Below the pieces are notes generated by a model, which saw nothing but the letters and a program-made list of their open reading frames with translations, had not been told where the DNA came from and searched no databases. From contig WNYE01000074.1 of assembly GCA_021396245.1 (NCBI GenBank), forward strand, positions 1 to 64,000: a DNA stretch of 64,000 nt. The letters run 5' to 3'. Numbering within the stretch: the first letter of the stretch is position 1; every line of letters starts with the position of its first letter. The position numbers and the translations under genes are program-made. Below are positions 20,447-31,448 of this stretch, piece by piece. This DNA comes from Sporothrix humicola. Its lineage: Eukaryota > Ascomycota > Sordariomycetes > Ophiostomatales > Ophiostomataceae.

Positions 20447-23400
20447 ATGTCTTCCAATACGCCTGCGAGTTTCGCGTCGGCGGCGGCTGGCCAGTCACGA
20501 GGCTCGCGGCCTGGTGAAGGCGACTGGTGCGCCTTTCCCCACCCCATCTGCCTTTCTAATCCCATCGAACGGAACTTGCTCCATTTTCCTGTTGGCTCTG
20601 CCCCAAGCCATTATTTCTTCATTTTCTTTTGCATTTTCATTTTCGTTTTCAATTTTTTTTTTCTTTTTTTCCGTTGTATAGAGACGCTAACGTGAGCAAG
20701 GTCCCGTCGAGATGGGCGCTCTGCCAACGGCACCCTTACCTTCCGTCGCCCGTCTGCTGCAGTTGTCAACCAGCAGCCGCAAGCAACATCCGATACATCC
20801 GCCCCTGCACTGCCGCCCCTGGCCGAATCCCAAGCTGCCCGGCCGAGCCTCCCACCCTACGACGGTTCTATGCGCTACTCGCGTGGTCAAATCGTGGATA
20901 TTTTTAAGGGAACACAGCCTGGCACAGTGGATGTTAACAGCCTCTTTGTCGAGGGTTGGAATACTACACAGGTCAATGGCGCCGCGAGGGGCTGGGGCAA
21001 GAGCTCGGAGGGCACGATTCCTCAGGACCCTACTGTCTGTTGGGACAGCAGTGGTGGCGTCCTGCCCATGGCCTTACATGAGATGACTGAGGAGGAGAAA
21101 GAGGCGTTTGCCGACGTTAACTCGACTCTGAAGCCACAGCAGTCCAAGGACGGCAATCAGGTTGGCGGCGGTAGCGGTAATGCTGCAGGCGCTGTGAACG
21201 GTCGTAAGACGTCCATCTCTCACGGTACCGGCTATAGTAACAACAATAGCAACAACAACACCAACACGCCGTCTTCGATCTCCACGTCTCGGCCGGCAAC
21301 GCGCCGCCGAGAGACGTCCGAAAATAATCCGTTCCCCGTTGGTGGCCCGGCTTCTCCTCTTGCCAATCGCACACAAAGGGAGGAGTCATCTTGGTTTGGG
21401 CGGAAGGTTGCAGATGCAAAAGAACCGCAACAGCATACTCAGCAATCCGAGGAGCCAGATGAGGCCTCCGGCTCAGCTGCCGTCCGGCCACCGAACACGG
21501 GGGCCCTTAGCCGCAGCAACACGGCCGGCAGTGTACTGGGCAGTAGCTCTGCTCTCTGGGGCACTACGGGGTCGGCACCCGCCCCCGCCGCCGGTGCCTT
21601 TGGTAGCTTTGCTTTGCCCAGTGCCGCCAGCGACAAGCGTTTTGGGAGCGTGCGCGGAGAGAGCCGCTTAGCACACCTGATCCCTAAACAGGAAGCCCCT
21701 GATACGGCTGCAACTGCAGCTTCTCGGACGGCTGGCTCTGGCACTGGTACTACTGGTACGGGTGCCGCTCCTGTTAGTGCCGCTCCTGCTAGCGGGGCCG
21801 GAACAAAGGAATCTTGGCGGGCTCGTCCGAGGACCGATACAGACCCTTTTTCTGAGGATGGTGGCCAACCGGGCGTGGCTTCGCAAGACCCCGGCTCCTT
21901 TGACACACCCGTTAAGAACGCCAGGGGTGACTTCGGCATGTCTGGTCTGAATATCGGCTCTTCGCTTGATGAGGACCCTGCTGGCAGCCCTGAGACGAAC
22001 CCTTTCCGGAGTCCCCCAGCAGATCGCAGCAGTGGCGGTGCCGGTAGCGGCGAGGCTGCCTCTGCGGCCGGAACAATCGGCGGCAATTCTGGCCTCGACC
22101 ATGCTGCCATCTTTGGCTCTGGTCGTGCCGGATACCCGGGCGCAACTTTTGATGGCAGCGATAGGAGCCAAACTTCGAGTGTTGGGGCCAAGGGTTTCCC
22201 TGGCTTCGGCAATATTGCAGGCTGGGGCAATCCTCTTGCCTCAAGCACCCCGGACCGTGATCGTGCCGTGTTCTCAACAGCCTTTGGCAATACGTTGTTC
22301 AGCCCTGGTACTGGTGAGCTTCAGTCGCCGGGTTTTGGCGGCGTCGTTCCTGGTGGCGTTTTTGGACCCGCTGGTGCCAGCGGCACAGGTTCCCTCCGCA
22401 CAAGCACTAGCAAGCTGGGCGCACTGTTCCCTGCAAGCATGCAGGCACAGATGTCAGCAACTCAGGACCAGGAAGGCGGTGGTCTCGGCGACTCGATTCC
22501 TGATCTTCGCCAGATCAATCCCCTTGGAGCTATCGGCCGCGAGACCATTGGTTCTCAAGTACGCGATGCAGACCTGGGCGGCATCCGCTCTGGTCGTGGG
22601 TTGTTTGACGACTCAATGGACCCTGCACGGGCTGGCCCTGCCGGCATCTTTACAACGGAACAAGCGTCGCAGCCGAACATTTTGGCTTCTGCTTCGTCGC
22701 CGCTCCCGCAGCATTTTGAATCCGGGCCCCGACCGAATGCCGATACCCCACTGAATGCTCCTCGGACTATGGTTATGCCGGACCGCATGCGTTGGGTATA
22801 TCTCGATCCCCAAGGCCAGACGCAGGGTCCTTTTACTGGGCTGGAGATGAACGATTGGTACAAGGCGAACTTTTTCACAGCTGATTTGCGTGTGAGGAAG
22901 GTCGAAGACACCGACTTTGAGCCCCTTGGACAGCTTATCCGGCGTATAGGAAATTCCCGGGAGCCATTTCTTGTACCTCAGATCGGAGTCGCCCATGGCC
23001 AGCCTTCTTTGAGCGGCACATTCGCTCATGGCGATCGCGGTACTGTCATCCCCCCTCTGGTAGGCGCATTTCCCAGCTATGGCCGCACTTTGACTGCCGA
23101 AGAACAAAACAACCTTGAGCGTCGCAAGCAGGAAGAGCAGTACGTTCTAGCCCGCCAGCGCGAAATGATGGCTGTGCAGCACCACCCGCCTTTTGCTGCC
23201 GCGCGCCCGGGTGCTGTTGGCGCTCCAGGTGGTGCGCTTCATCACCACTCTAGCGCCCATAGCCTTCAAAGCCAGCCCAGTTTTGGTAGCATGACATCGC
23301 CCCTCGGTGCCGTTCCCTCACAAATTCCGGGACATCTTGGCCCCACGCCGGGTTTTTTTGATCACGCGGGGCTGCCCTCTACCACCCAGCCCATTGCTAC

Positions 23401-25260
23401 AGCTAGCACCGAGTTTCTTCGCGAGGAATACAATCTTCAAGATCGACAAATACTCTCGGGTATCATCCCCGCCCTGGGCGCCCCTGGCACCTTTTTACCA
23501 CAACAGTCGGGCCTTGCTCCTGAGCAGAGCTCTCACAGCCACTTGCCCAGCGTCGATCAGCTACAGAAGGACCCCCAGGGCTTCAGCGAACGGCTGAAGG
23601 AATTCAAGCAGTACCGTGAACAGTTTGATGCCGCCGAGGCTGGCCATTTTCAGCCCGAAGCACCTTTGACCTCAACATCTACACATGGCAAGCAACAGGC
23701 GGCTGCCGCGGATATTGTGGACGAGGTTGCCCTGGAACGGCAGCTTCAGAGTGAGACGAGTACGTCCGTAACTGCGGGTGAAGTGTCCGACTCGATGGCA
23801 TCTCTGTCTCTGACCCAGCAAGTGAAAAAGACGCAGGCGGAAGCGGCAGCTGCTAAGCAGCGCGGATCAGAGACGGAAGCTTCCGTTACCATTGCCGAGC
23901 CTGATCTTCCCATGCCATTTCCGCCCCCGCCTGGTGCCCAATCTGGCACGCCTCTGGCTGCCCCCACGGCGCAGCGGACGCGTTCTACACTTCCCGACCA
24001 ATATGCTACGAGCCAGTCGCGCTCGGAGACCCCCGAAAGCGGTGCTCCTGGGGCCGCACAGCAGCCTACTTTGGCGCCTTGGGCGCGCGACCCCGGTTCT
24101 GAGAGCCACAGAGGCCCAAGTCTGAAGGAGATCCAGGAAGCGGAAGCGAAGAAGGCTGCAAAGGCCGAGGAAATTGCCGCAGCGGCACGTAAGGTTGCCG
24201 CTGAACAGGAGGCCGCACTCCAGCGCGAGCGTGAGAAGGCTGTCGCAGCTCTTGCGCCCGGCCTGCCTACCTCGTCTACCTGGGGCAACGGTACGCCGGT
24301 TTCGTCTGCCGCTCCTGCTAGTCCCTGGGCCAAGGCATCTGGCGCGAAGCCCAGCGTTGCGAGCCCAGTAAGTGGCGGCCTTTCCCACAGTGCTGCCGAC
24401 AAGAAGAAGACACTGGCGGATATCCAGCGCGAGGAAGAGGCCCGCAAGCAAAAGACTAGAGAGCTGTCTTCCCAGTCCCCCTTGGCCTCGTCGCCCTTTG
24501 CTGGAAAGCGCTACGCAGATCTTGCTAGCCGGGGCCAGCCGCCTGCTATGGCAAGCCCGGTTGCTTCCAGCGCTTCGCCGGTTGCTGTTGCCGCTGGCTG
24601 GGCTACCGTCGGAGCGGGCGGTAAGGTAAAGACCCCCACGGTTGCATCCGCTACCCGCACTGCGAGCTCCACTGCGGTTGCCGCCAAGCCGGCTGTTCCG
24701 CCGGCCGGTGCGCGCTCGTCTTCCAGACAACTTTCTGGCGTTGCTGGAAAGGCAGAGGGTGGTATTGCCATGGACGAGTTTAACAAGTGGCTCCACCGGG
24801 AGGTTAGCCGCGGACTCGCTGATGACATGGACGGTAAGTCACTTGCTTTGCGCCCTGCCTCATTTGACATTGATTTTTTTTTTTTTTTTTGAGCTTATGT
24901 ACTGGTTGCTCTGTGTCTGTTTTGGGACTCGGTGCTAATTCATTTTTCTCCGTTGCAGTCAATAACTTTGTCGATACGCTTCTTCAGCTTCCCCTTGACC
25001 AGACCCTCATTTCTGAAGCTGTCTATGGAGGCTCCAAGACTATGGATGGTCGCCACTTTGCGGAGGAGTTTATTCGCCGCAAGAAGCTCGCCGAACGCGG
25101 CGTTGTCGAGAAACAAGCCCCTGCTTCTTCCAACGAAGTCAAGACTGGTGGTGGTTGGAGTGAGGTTGCTAAGAAGGGTGGAAACGCCAGTGCTACAAAG
25201 GAGGAGACTATGCCCGCCGGCTTCAAGGTTGTCCCCAGCCGCAAGAAGGGCAAGAAATAA
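20447..25260 (+). CDS. GYF-domain protein (Smy2/GIGYF-like)
   Basis: The model is exon 1 20447-20526, intron 20527-20700, exon 2 20701-24833, intron 24834-24958 (GTAAGT...CAG) and exon 3 24959-25260, giving 1504 residues. The first intron uses a GTGCGC donor and has CTAAC ten bases before its acceptor. Joining there gives GDWSRRDGRSANGTLTFRRP, the N-terminal block I recall as conserved in fungal GYF proteins. The GYF domain is about residues 722-785: MRWVYLDPQGQTQGPF, then MNDWYKANFF and FEPLGQLIRRIG. GYF domains bind proline-rich peptides. Smy2/GIGYF proteins act in COPII transport and in mRNA repression with eIF4E-binding partners. Other parts are long disordered Ser/Gly/Pro/Ala tracts, an E/K/A-rich coiled coil (about 1145-1190) and a basic C-terminus. 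Which of the family's roles applies here is unknown. Confidence 0.9.
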
Positions 25261-25932
25261 ACGGCTCGGCACTTGGATGCGATTCTTTGGCTGAAGCAGC
25301 AGTAACTGGTTTGGTGGTCATGTTCTTGCTTGTATTATCGGGATAGTAGTAGCCTTTACTCTCTTTTCTAGTAGTTTTTATTTGAATCAATTCAGCAGAC
25401 TGTTTCTTTTTGAAATTGAGAAGTAGGAAAGGAAGAAAAAAAACGCCCCCGAAATAATGAGCCTTGCTGTGCTATATATAACATCTTCACTACATTTGTT
25501 AAGCTTCTTTCCTTAGCAGACTTGTTGGCTTGACGCCTCAATCAGAATGAGGATAATTACGGCTGTACATTGCCATTATTGGGGTGGTTTTGACAACACA
25601 CCTACAGTAACCACACTGTTGAAGGTAAATAGCCGCTAAAGTCCTATGTCTTAACACCTACGATGTACTAGATTTCTAGAAATGAAGCTGTCAGTAGTAC
25701 GAGCCTAATACTATATGCCTTAGGTTCTTTACCCCTCTTATCTTATCGCCGATACTAAAAAAGTTTTGTATCAAAATTCAATCCCACTTTCACACTGCGA
25801 CGCCCAACAGCACACATTAATCGGCTTGCAGACAAGAACACACAGCAAATCGACCGGGTTCTCGAAACTCATACTACCAAAAAAAAAAAGAAAAGAAAAA
25901 AAGTTTGGACGCCAACCGTGCCTTCGATAGCC
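25261..25932. other. Intergenic region between GYF and TPR genes
   Basis: 0.67 kb, AT-rich, holding the GYF 3' UTR and the leader of the TPR gene. A run of A with scattered G lies at about 25,879-25,902, just upstream of the TPR start codon. No gene is seen. Confidence 0.6.
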
Positions 25933-28900
25933 ATGGGGTTGGAAGCCCTTTTACGACAGGGTCGATACGGCCAGATCCTTACTCACGACGACTCCAAAGC
26001 CATTGTCGAGGCCTTTGTCAAGGGCATTTTGAACGGGAGCGAAGGGGCAGGACAGGGTCCCGAGACCAGCAGAGCAGGAAGTGGCGCAGATACATTGACT
26101 GTTGGTCTGGCAGCCCTGAATGCCTTTTTGCAGGTCAATGTAACTGGCCCGGTTTTGGAGTCGGCACATCAGATTCAAGAACTGCTCGCTGCTTTTGACC
26201 AGTCGGTGAACGCACCGTTATCCTTGAGGAAGGCCTGTCTGAAGAGCTTGGACGTCGACGGTGTTTCTGTGTACCCATATATCCCGCACATCGAGCTGTT
26301 TTGTTTGGCACGGTGGGTGTTCCTGGCATACTTTGCCAATGCAGATTTTGTCCCTCTTACCGTTGATGCCAAAAGCAAGCTCGATTTGGATCCGGCGGAG
26401 GGTAGCCTAGCTTGGTTAAGGCTGCGTGTCAATGTTTGGCATTACAAGCTTTTGACAGAGCCCAACCCTGGCCCCGGATCGGTGTTCAACAAGATGACAC
26501 AATGGAGCGACCTGCCCACGCTTCAGGGCCAGATTCAAAAGTGCTTGGACGAGACCGAGCAACAGATCAACACGCCTGGCGCTCTTTGGACCCAACAAGC
26601 ACGAGTGCAGTTTCTGGTTGAGAAGACCAACATATACGCCATGCTTGGCCTTGATGTCAAGGCGAGGGAGGCGCTCGACAAAGCATCTTTGCTGGACCGA
26701 TTTGAGTATGTCCTCTCCGGCGCGTTGGGCAAGCGGACTAAATTTCAAGAACGGAGTACAAGCCAGCTGGTGATTCTCGCAAAAAGTGCCACCACAGCAG
26801 AGGCATCGACAAGTGTATCGGCAGATGCTGTGGCTGTTGGAACCGAGGCGACGGCCGAGACAGCTGTGCCCCAAGCACTCCCACTGAACAACGATACTCT
26901 CCTGGAGAAAATCGATTTCACAGACGCGCGGACGACAGGAGGTTCTTCTGCCGGACAGGGCACAGAAACCCCACAGGACCAGGCAACATCGTCTTCCGAT
27001 GCGATCCCAGCCTCCCTGCAAGGCCTCTCCCCTGACGATCAACCACAGTTGTCACCGTTGGATCAGATTATCCTCCTGTCCGTCGCCACCCTTAAAGATG
27101 CCTTCTCACCAGCGGACACCCTCACTCTCGAGGAGATCTTGCCCTATGCGACGCGTGTGCTTGCGGATAAGTCAACAAACTGGCAGATTTATTCACAGGC
27201 TCTGATTGTGCGGTCGCGTATCGAACTTCATCGTAGTCGCACAGTCGAGCGCGGTGTGCTTCAGATGCAAGCAATGGTCGACCAGGTGGTTGTTGACACC
27301 ACAGCACCGGAGGCTACAGAACTACAGAGTGGAGTGGTGACAGATGTGACTGACGACGACGACAACACGAGCTCAATACCGGCCATCGAGATCTCAGCTC
27401 CAGGCGAGCAAGAAAAGAAGACCAGCAAGCAGGCTGACCAGCCCACGTCTATCTTCCCAGCGGCCAAGCCCAGCGAGCAGGCGCCGCCCCAGGTCCGGTT
27501 ACGCTACATCCATGCACTCTCCACCCCTCCCAAATGGCATTTGGAAGCCGAGTTGGCTTTTGCTTGGGCGGGTATTGGCTCTCTGTTTTCTGCTCTGGAG
27601 ATCTTCAAGCGGCTGCGACTGTGGGCAGAGGTTGCCCTTTGCCTTGCAGGCAGCTCTGCGACTGACGACGAGAGCGGCCGGGGCGCTGGCGGCGAAGAAA
27701 AAGCGCGCGGCCTGCTTCGGTGGCAGTTGTTCCAAGCAACAGATCCTTCTCTGGAGCCCGACAGTGGTGAAGATGGCTCCGAGTTGGATGTCACATCACT
27801 AAAGGCGTCCGACTTTGAGGGCCCCGTCCGTGAACCCCCGCCTGCAAACGCCCCTCGGCTCTTCTGTATTCTGGGAGAGATCGAAAACGACCCCACGTAC
27901 TACGACAAGGCGTGGGAGATCTCCAAGGGTCGCTACTCTCGAGCACAGAAGTCCCTTGGCGAGCATTACCTCCAGGAGCGCGATTGGGAAAAGGCACTTG
28001 ATGCGTACAAGAAGGCCGTGTCGGCCAACCGGCTGAACTCACAGTACTGGAGCCGCTTGGGTGATATCAACCTCCGCCTGGGCCTATTTTCTGACGCCGC
28101 CGAGGCATTCAGCCGCGCCATTGGTTCGGCCAATGATGTGACTGGAGGCGAGGACGCGCGGACCTGGAGCAACTTGGGGAGTGCCTTGTACAGCCTGTAC
28201 ACCCAGACTATGAAGGAACGTCGAGAAGAGGCCAGACGAAAAAAAGAAGACGGCGACGAGGACAGCAATGTGGCTACGGAAGCGGCTGCGGACGAAGACG
28301 AAGATGACGACGAAGAGCCACGAGTGGCAGAGAACGTGGCTGCGACGACCAAGAGAGATCCAAGCCGGTTATTGACACAGTCGCTGGCTGCCTTCAAGCG
28401 TGGCGCCACAATCTCACACGACAATTGGAGAATCTGGGACAATGTCGTAACGCTCGCGTCTCGCGTGCGGCCGCCTGTGGTGAGCGACATCACGCTAGCG
28501 ATGCGCAACATCCTGGCCGCACGGAATACGGAGGATGCCATCGACATTGATGTTGTGCGTCTGCTGTTGAACGAGTCGGTTCTGAGCAAGCCAAAGCCAA
28601 CCGGCGGCGTGCCAGCGCGTGGTTCCCAGGAGAAGGCTGTCTGCGACTTGGTTGAGAACACATTTGTGCCTCTGATCACCAATCGCAGTGAGCTGTGGGA
28701 GCTTGTCGCACGGGAGCGCGTCTGGCGTGGCGACTATGCAGGTGCCATTGATGCCGCCGAGAAGGGCTGGCGGGCGGCAGTAGGCGGTGCCAATACGGGC
28801 ACGCTCGGATCGACGATGGCCGTGACGAAGCCGGGCGAGGTTAGTGAGGACGAGAAGCGCAACTGGCTCGAGAACGCCGACGCATGGGACAATGTCGTTG

Positions 28901-29082
28901 CGCGAACGGATGAGCTTGTGTCGATTCTTGAGAACTACGGACCCGACGCGGCCAATGTAGGCTCACGGTGGAAAATGAAGGCGCGGAGTGCACTTCGCAG
29001 CGTCATGGGCAAGGGCAAGGAACAGTGGGAAGGAAGCGCCGGATGGACGACGCTGGAGAACCTTCTCGAGGGTCTGAAGTAG
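25933..29082 (+). CDS. EMW1: TPR-repeat protein, Emw1/TTC27 type
   Basis: An intronless frame of 1049 residues. The ATG at 25,933 is the first in frame; the frame is open for five more codons upstream, starting at a GTG. The first half is helical, with family-like blocks such as FCLARWVFLAYFANADFVPL. The TPR core starts near residue 645 with ILGEIENDPTYYDKAWEISKGRYSRAQ, split here at ILGEIENDPTYYDK / AWEISKGRYSRAQ. It continues with repeats LGEHYLQERDWEKALDAYKKA and NSQYWSRLGDINLRLG. This is the diagnostic part of Emw1/TTC27 proteins. Yeast EMW1 is essential and linked to cell-wall integrity; its mechanism is not well defined. Insertions absent from compact homologues are a Ser/Thr-rich stretch (about 285-365), an acidic stretch (about 455-520) and a highly charged K/E/D insert (about 760-812) between TPRs. 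Confidence 0.88.
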   Translation: MGLEALLRQGRYGQILTHDDSKAIVEAFVKGILNGSEGAGQGPETSRAGSGADTLTVGLAALNAFLQVNVTGPVLESAHQIQELLAAFDQSVNAPLSLRKACLKSLDVDGVSVYPYIPHIELFCLARWVFLAYFANADFVPLTVDAKSKLDLDPAEGSLAWLRLRVNVWHYKLLTEPNPGPGSVFNKMTQWSDLPTLQGQIQKCLDETEQQINTPGALWTQQARVQFLVEKTNIYAMLGLDVKAREALDKASLLDRFEYVLSGALGKRTKFQERSTSQLVILAKSATTAEASTSVSADAVAVGTEATAETAVPQALPLNNDTLLEKIDFTDARTTGGSSAGQGTETPQDQATSSSDAIPASLQGLSPDDQPQLSPLDQIILLSVATLKDAFSPADTLTLEEILPYATRVLADKSTNWQIYSQALIVRSRIELHRSRTVERGVLQMQAMVDQVVVDTTAPEATELQSGVVTDVTDDDDNTSSIPAIEISAPGEQEKKTSKQADQPTSIFPAAKPSEQAPPQVRLRYIHALSTPPKWHLEAELAFAWAGIGSLFSALEIFKRLRLWAEVALCLAGSSATDDESGRGAGGEEKARGLLRWQLFQATDPSLEPDSGEDGSELDVTSLKASDFEGPVREPPPANAPRLFCILGEIENDPTYYDKAWEISKGRYSRAQKSLGEHYLQERDWEKALDAYKKAVSANRLNSQYWSRLGDINLRLGLFSDAAEAFSRAIGSANDVTGGEDARTWSNLGSALYSLYTQTMKERREEARRKKEDGDEDSNVATEAAADEDEDDDEEPRVAENVAATTKRDPSRLLTQSLAAFKRGATISHDNWRIWDNVVTLASRVRPPVVSDITLAMRNILAARNTEDAIDIDVVRLLLNESVLSKPKPTGGVPARGSQEKAVCDLVENTFVPLITNRSELWELVARERVWRGDYAGAIDAAEKGWRAAVGGANTGTLGSTMAVTKPGEVSEDEKRNWLENADAWDNVVARTDELVSILENYGPDAANVGSRWKMKARSALRSVMGKGKEQWEGSAGWTTLENLLEGLK

Positions 29083-29636
29083 ACGCACACAAAAGTGTTT
29101 TTTATACGATTTTCCTTGTCTTCTTGTTTTATTCGTTGGTAGACAAAAACGAGTCACAATAGATATCTCTCGGTACGGTTCTACACAGTACATGGTGCTT
29201 TTGCCTCGATGGGCTTCTGGCTTCGAGGGCTAACGAACTCCCGCGGCTGTTCGCGACGGGTTCGGTTCAACAAAGACACGGCGGCAGATCGCCCGTCGAA
29301 CGGCATAGGGTGCACGCGGGGACTCAGATGACGCAAAATAACGGCCCAGTGAGTGTCACGGTAGGGCGACAACTGAGCGTTCTGGTGCGATCGAGGGCGT
29401 CCGTCATGGCAATGCGAGGCAAGACACAGCAATGGCAGGGAGACTTGCTCGTCAGCATTGCAGCTCCTCCTCTCAGCGTGCCAAACGAAGCCAGTTGGAC
29501 GCCTTTGGCCACCGTCGCATCTTACTACTGGATCAGGCCAGTCTCTCTCGTTCCTCGGTCTTGGGTGAGCATGCACAAAACATCATCCGATCGATGCCCT
29601 GTTTGTACATGCGCATCTCGCACAGAAACAGAGAAA

Positions 29637-29671
29637 CACACACACACATAGAGAGAGAGAGAGAGAGAGAG
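29637..29671. repeat. Compound (CA)n(GA)n microsatellite
   Basis: CA repeats at 29,637-29,648 are followed, after TA, by about ten GA repeats at 29,651-29,671. The tract lies in the gene-free region. Confidence 0.9.
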
Positions 29672-30518
29672 TCAGATGGGTACGACGTGCAATACAAAGG
29701 TGGATAACTTCCCTCAAAGACAGAGTTTCAGAAACTCAAAACCCACAACGACACGAACGAAAAAGGATGTGCAGCAAATCTTACGGAGCCCGGGATCAGC
29801 TCAAAGCAATGTCGCACCTCTCAAGCACAGAGATATACCTCTCTTGGGCAAAGATTGGCACATGTTGGTCTTTGTCGACTGTGGCCCTCCCATTGCGCTT
29901 GATAGGATAATTTCTAACGGTCGACGAGGCAGCCCCCCGTTCTAAAAGAAGAGAGGATAATATTGGATTAGGCCGAGTACATCGCATTCGGAGCTCTTCA
30001 GCTGTCGAGGCCCTCTCGAGCCTCCCTGGTACATCGTTCCCTCCGAAGTTGCAAGAGCAGCATTGCCAACAATTCCAGAGCGAGGCAAGGAGGTAAAGGG
30101 GCTGAGGAGGCGAGGAGGTCAGGATGGGCTGAGGCCAGAGAGGATCGGCGCTCGCCTCTGGGAAGGTGCTACACAGTACAAGCAGAAGCACATCCGGCTG
30201 CAGCCCGAAGGTCCCGAAACCTCGTCTTCGCGCTGTTGTATTCGCTGGCTGAAGTATACACAGGGCAGATGCAGATTCAACGAGATTTGGTGTGTATTAC
30301 CCCGTATCTTCCATATGTCTTTGCGATGCAGCCAGTGCTCGTGATTGCGGTTTGGCTCGCCTGGGTTGAGGCTGCCTTGGTCTGTTGTAGTCGGTGCGAA
30401 GGGCGGCTGGGAGCCAAATGCTTTGTCCTTTTTTGCAGTGATACCACAGATGACGGAACGTACCGTTCAAATAGATGCAAACATGCAGCAGATGTTCTGT
30501 GCCCTCGTGCATGGCCCA

Positions 30519-30529
30519 GTACGACGTAC
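30519..30529. repeat. GTAC-GAC-GTAC motif
   Basis: Exact copy of the intergenic 11-base dyad with a GAC spacer. Confidence 0.65.
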
Positions 30530-30817
30530 ATTGTTTTACATGGCGCAAGCGCTGCCCTGGTCCTTCCTCGCCAACGAGAGCCGCCCCTTCGTTGACTTGC
30601 CTTCCCCAGCCGGAAGTCTCAACCCCTGTTCCCAGTCACCTTCAGTTTGTCTTTGGCCAGCCCGCTTTTTACATTTTTTGGATACAGGCGTTCCTTTTTC
30701 TGGCCCATGTCTTCCTTCTGCTTCCAAGATGATTCTAACTAATCGATGCCTCTCTCTGTGGATTGTCGCTTCGTAGTTCGTTTGCTTGGCACACGCCCCT
30801 TATTTATCTCCACAGTA

Positions 30818-30828
30818 GTACGGAGTAC
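30818..30828. repeat. GTAC-GGA-GTAC motif
   Basis: Exact copy of the intergenic dyad with a GGA spacer, 289 bases from the end of the preceding copy. Confidence 0.65.
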
Positions 30829-31437
30829 CTACAGAGATATGTCATATGGAAGATATTACAAGTTGATTTGGGAAGTGCTTCCACCGTCTCCCTCATTTCG
30901 ACTCGCTCATTCCCTCCCGGTCTTTTTGGCCCTCCGCGCCTGCCCTCTTTCGTTCCTGTGCCTGTGCCTTAACTTGGCACCCACCCTATCCATCTTTTCA
31001 CTCTCTCCTTCAGCACGTCGGCCAACTTTGATAGACGCCTTGTTTGCCTTGGCCTCCTTGCCTCGCTACCTCCTTGCATTTCCCCCCATCCAGCTTGACA
31101 GCTGCCCCGTCCCGTCATCTGGGTTGGTCCGTCTTTTTGTTAACTGGAACTGGGTTAGTGGGATGCGCGAGCGCCGCACCTTTCAGTCCTCCCTTGCTCC
31201 CCGTGGTCGATTATGGAGCCTCTTTGTCCAATCCCAGTTGTACCCTGGCCGCAGATCATTTTTTACGGCCCGCCTCGCTTGCAACCCAAATATGTGATAT
31301 TTGGACATACAACTTTACTTGTAAGATACACGAAGTACTCAGGTGAGGTACAGAGTTAAGTCGAGAACGCCCTTGTACCAAGTGCCTGTGGAAATTCGCC
31401 GTGTCTGTGTATTAATACAGGTCTAGGTGCATACTGT

Positions 31438-31448
31438 GTACGTCGTAC
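31438..31448. repeat. GTAC-GTC-GTAC motif
   Basis: Exact copy of the intergenic dyad with a GTC spacer. Confidence 0.65.
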
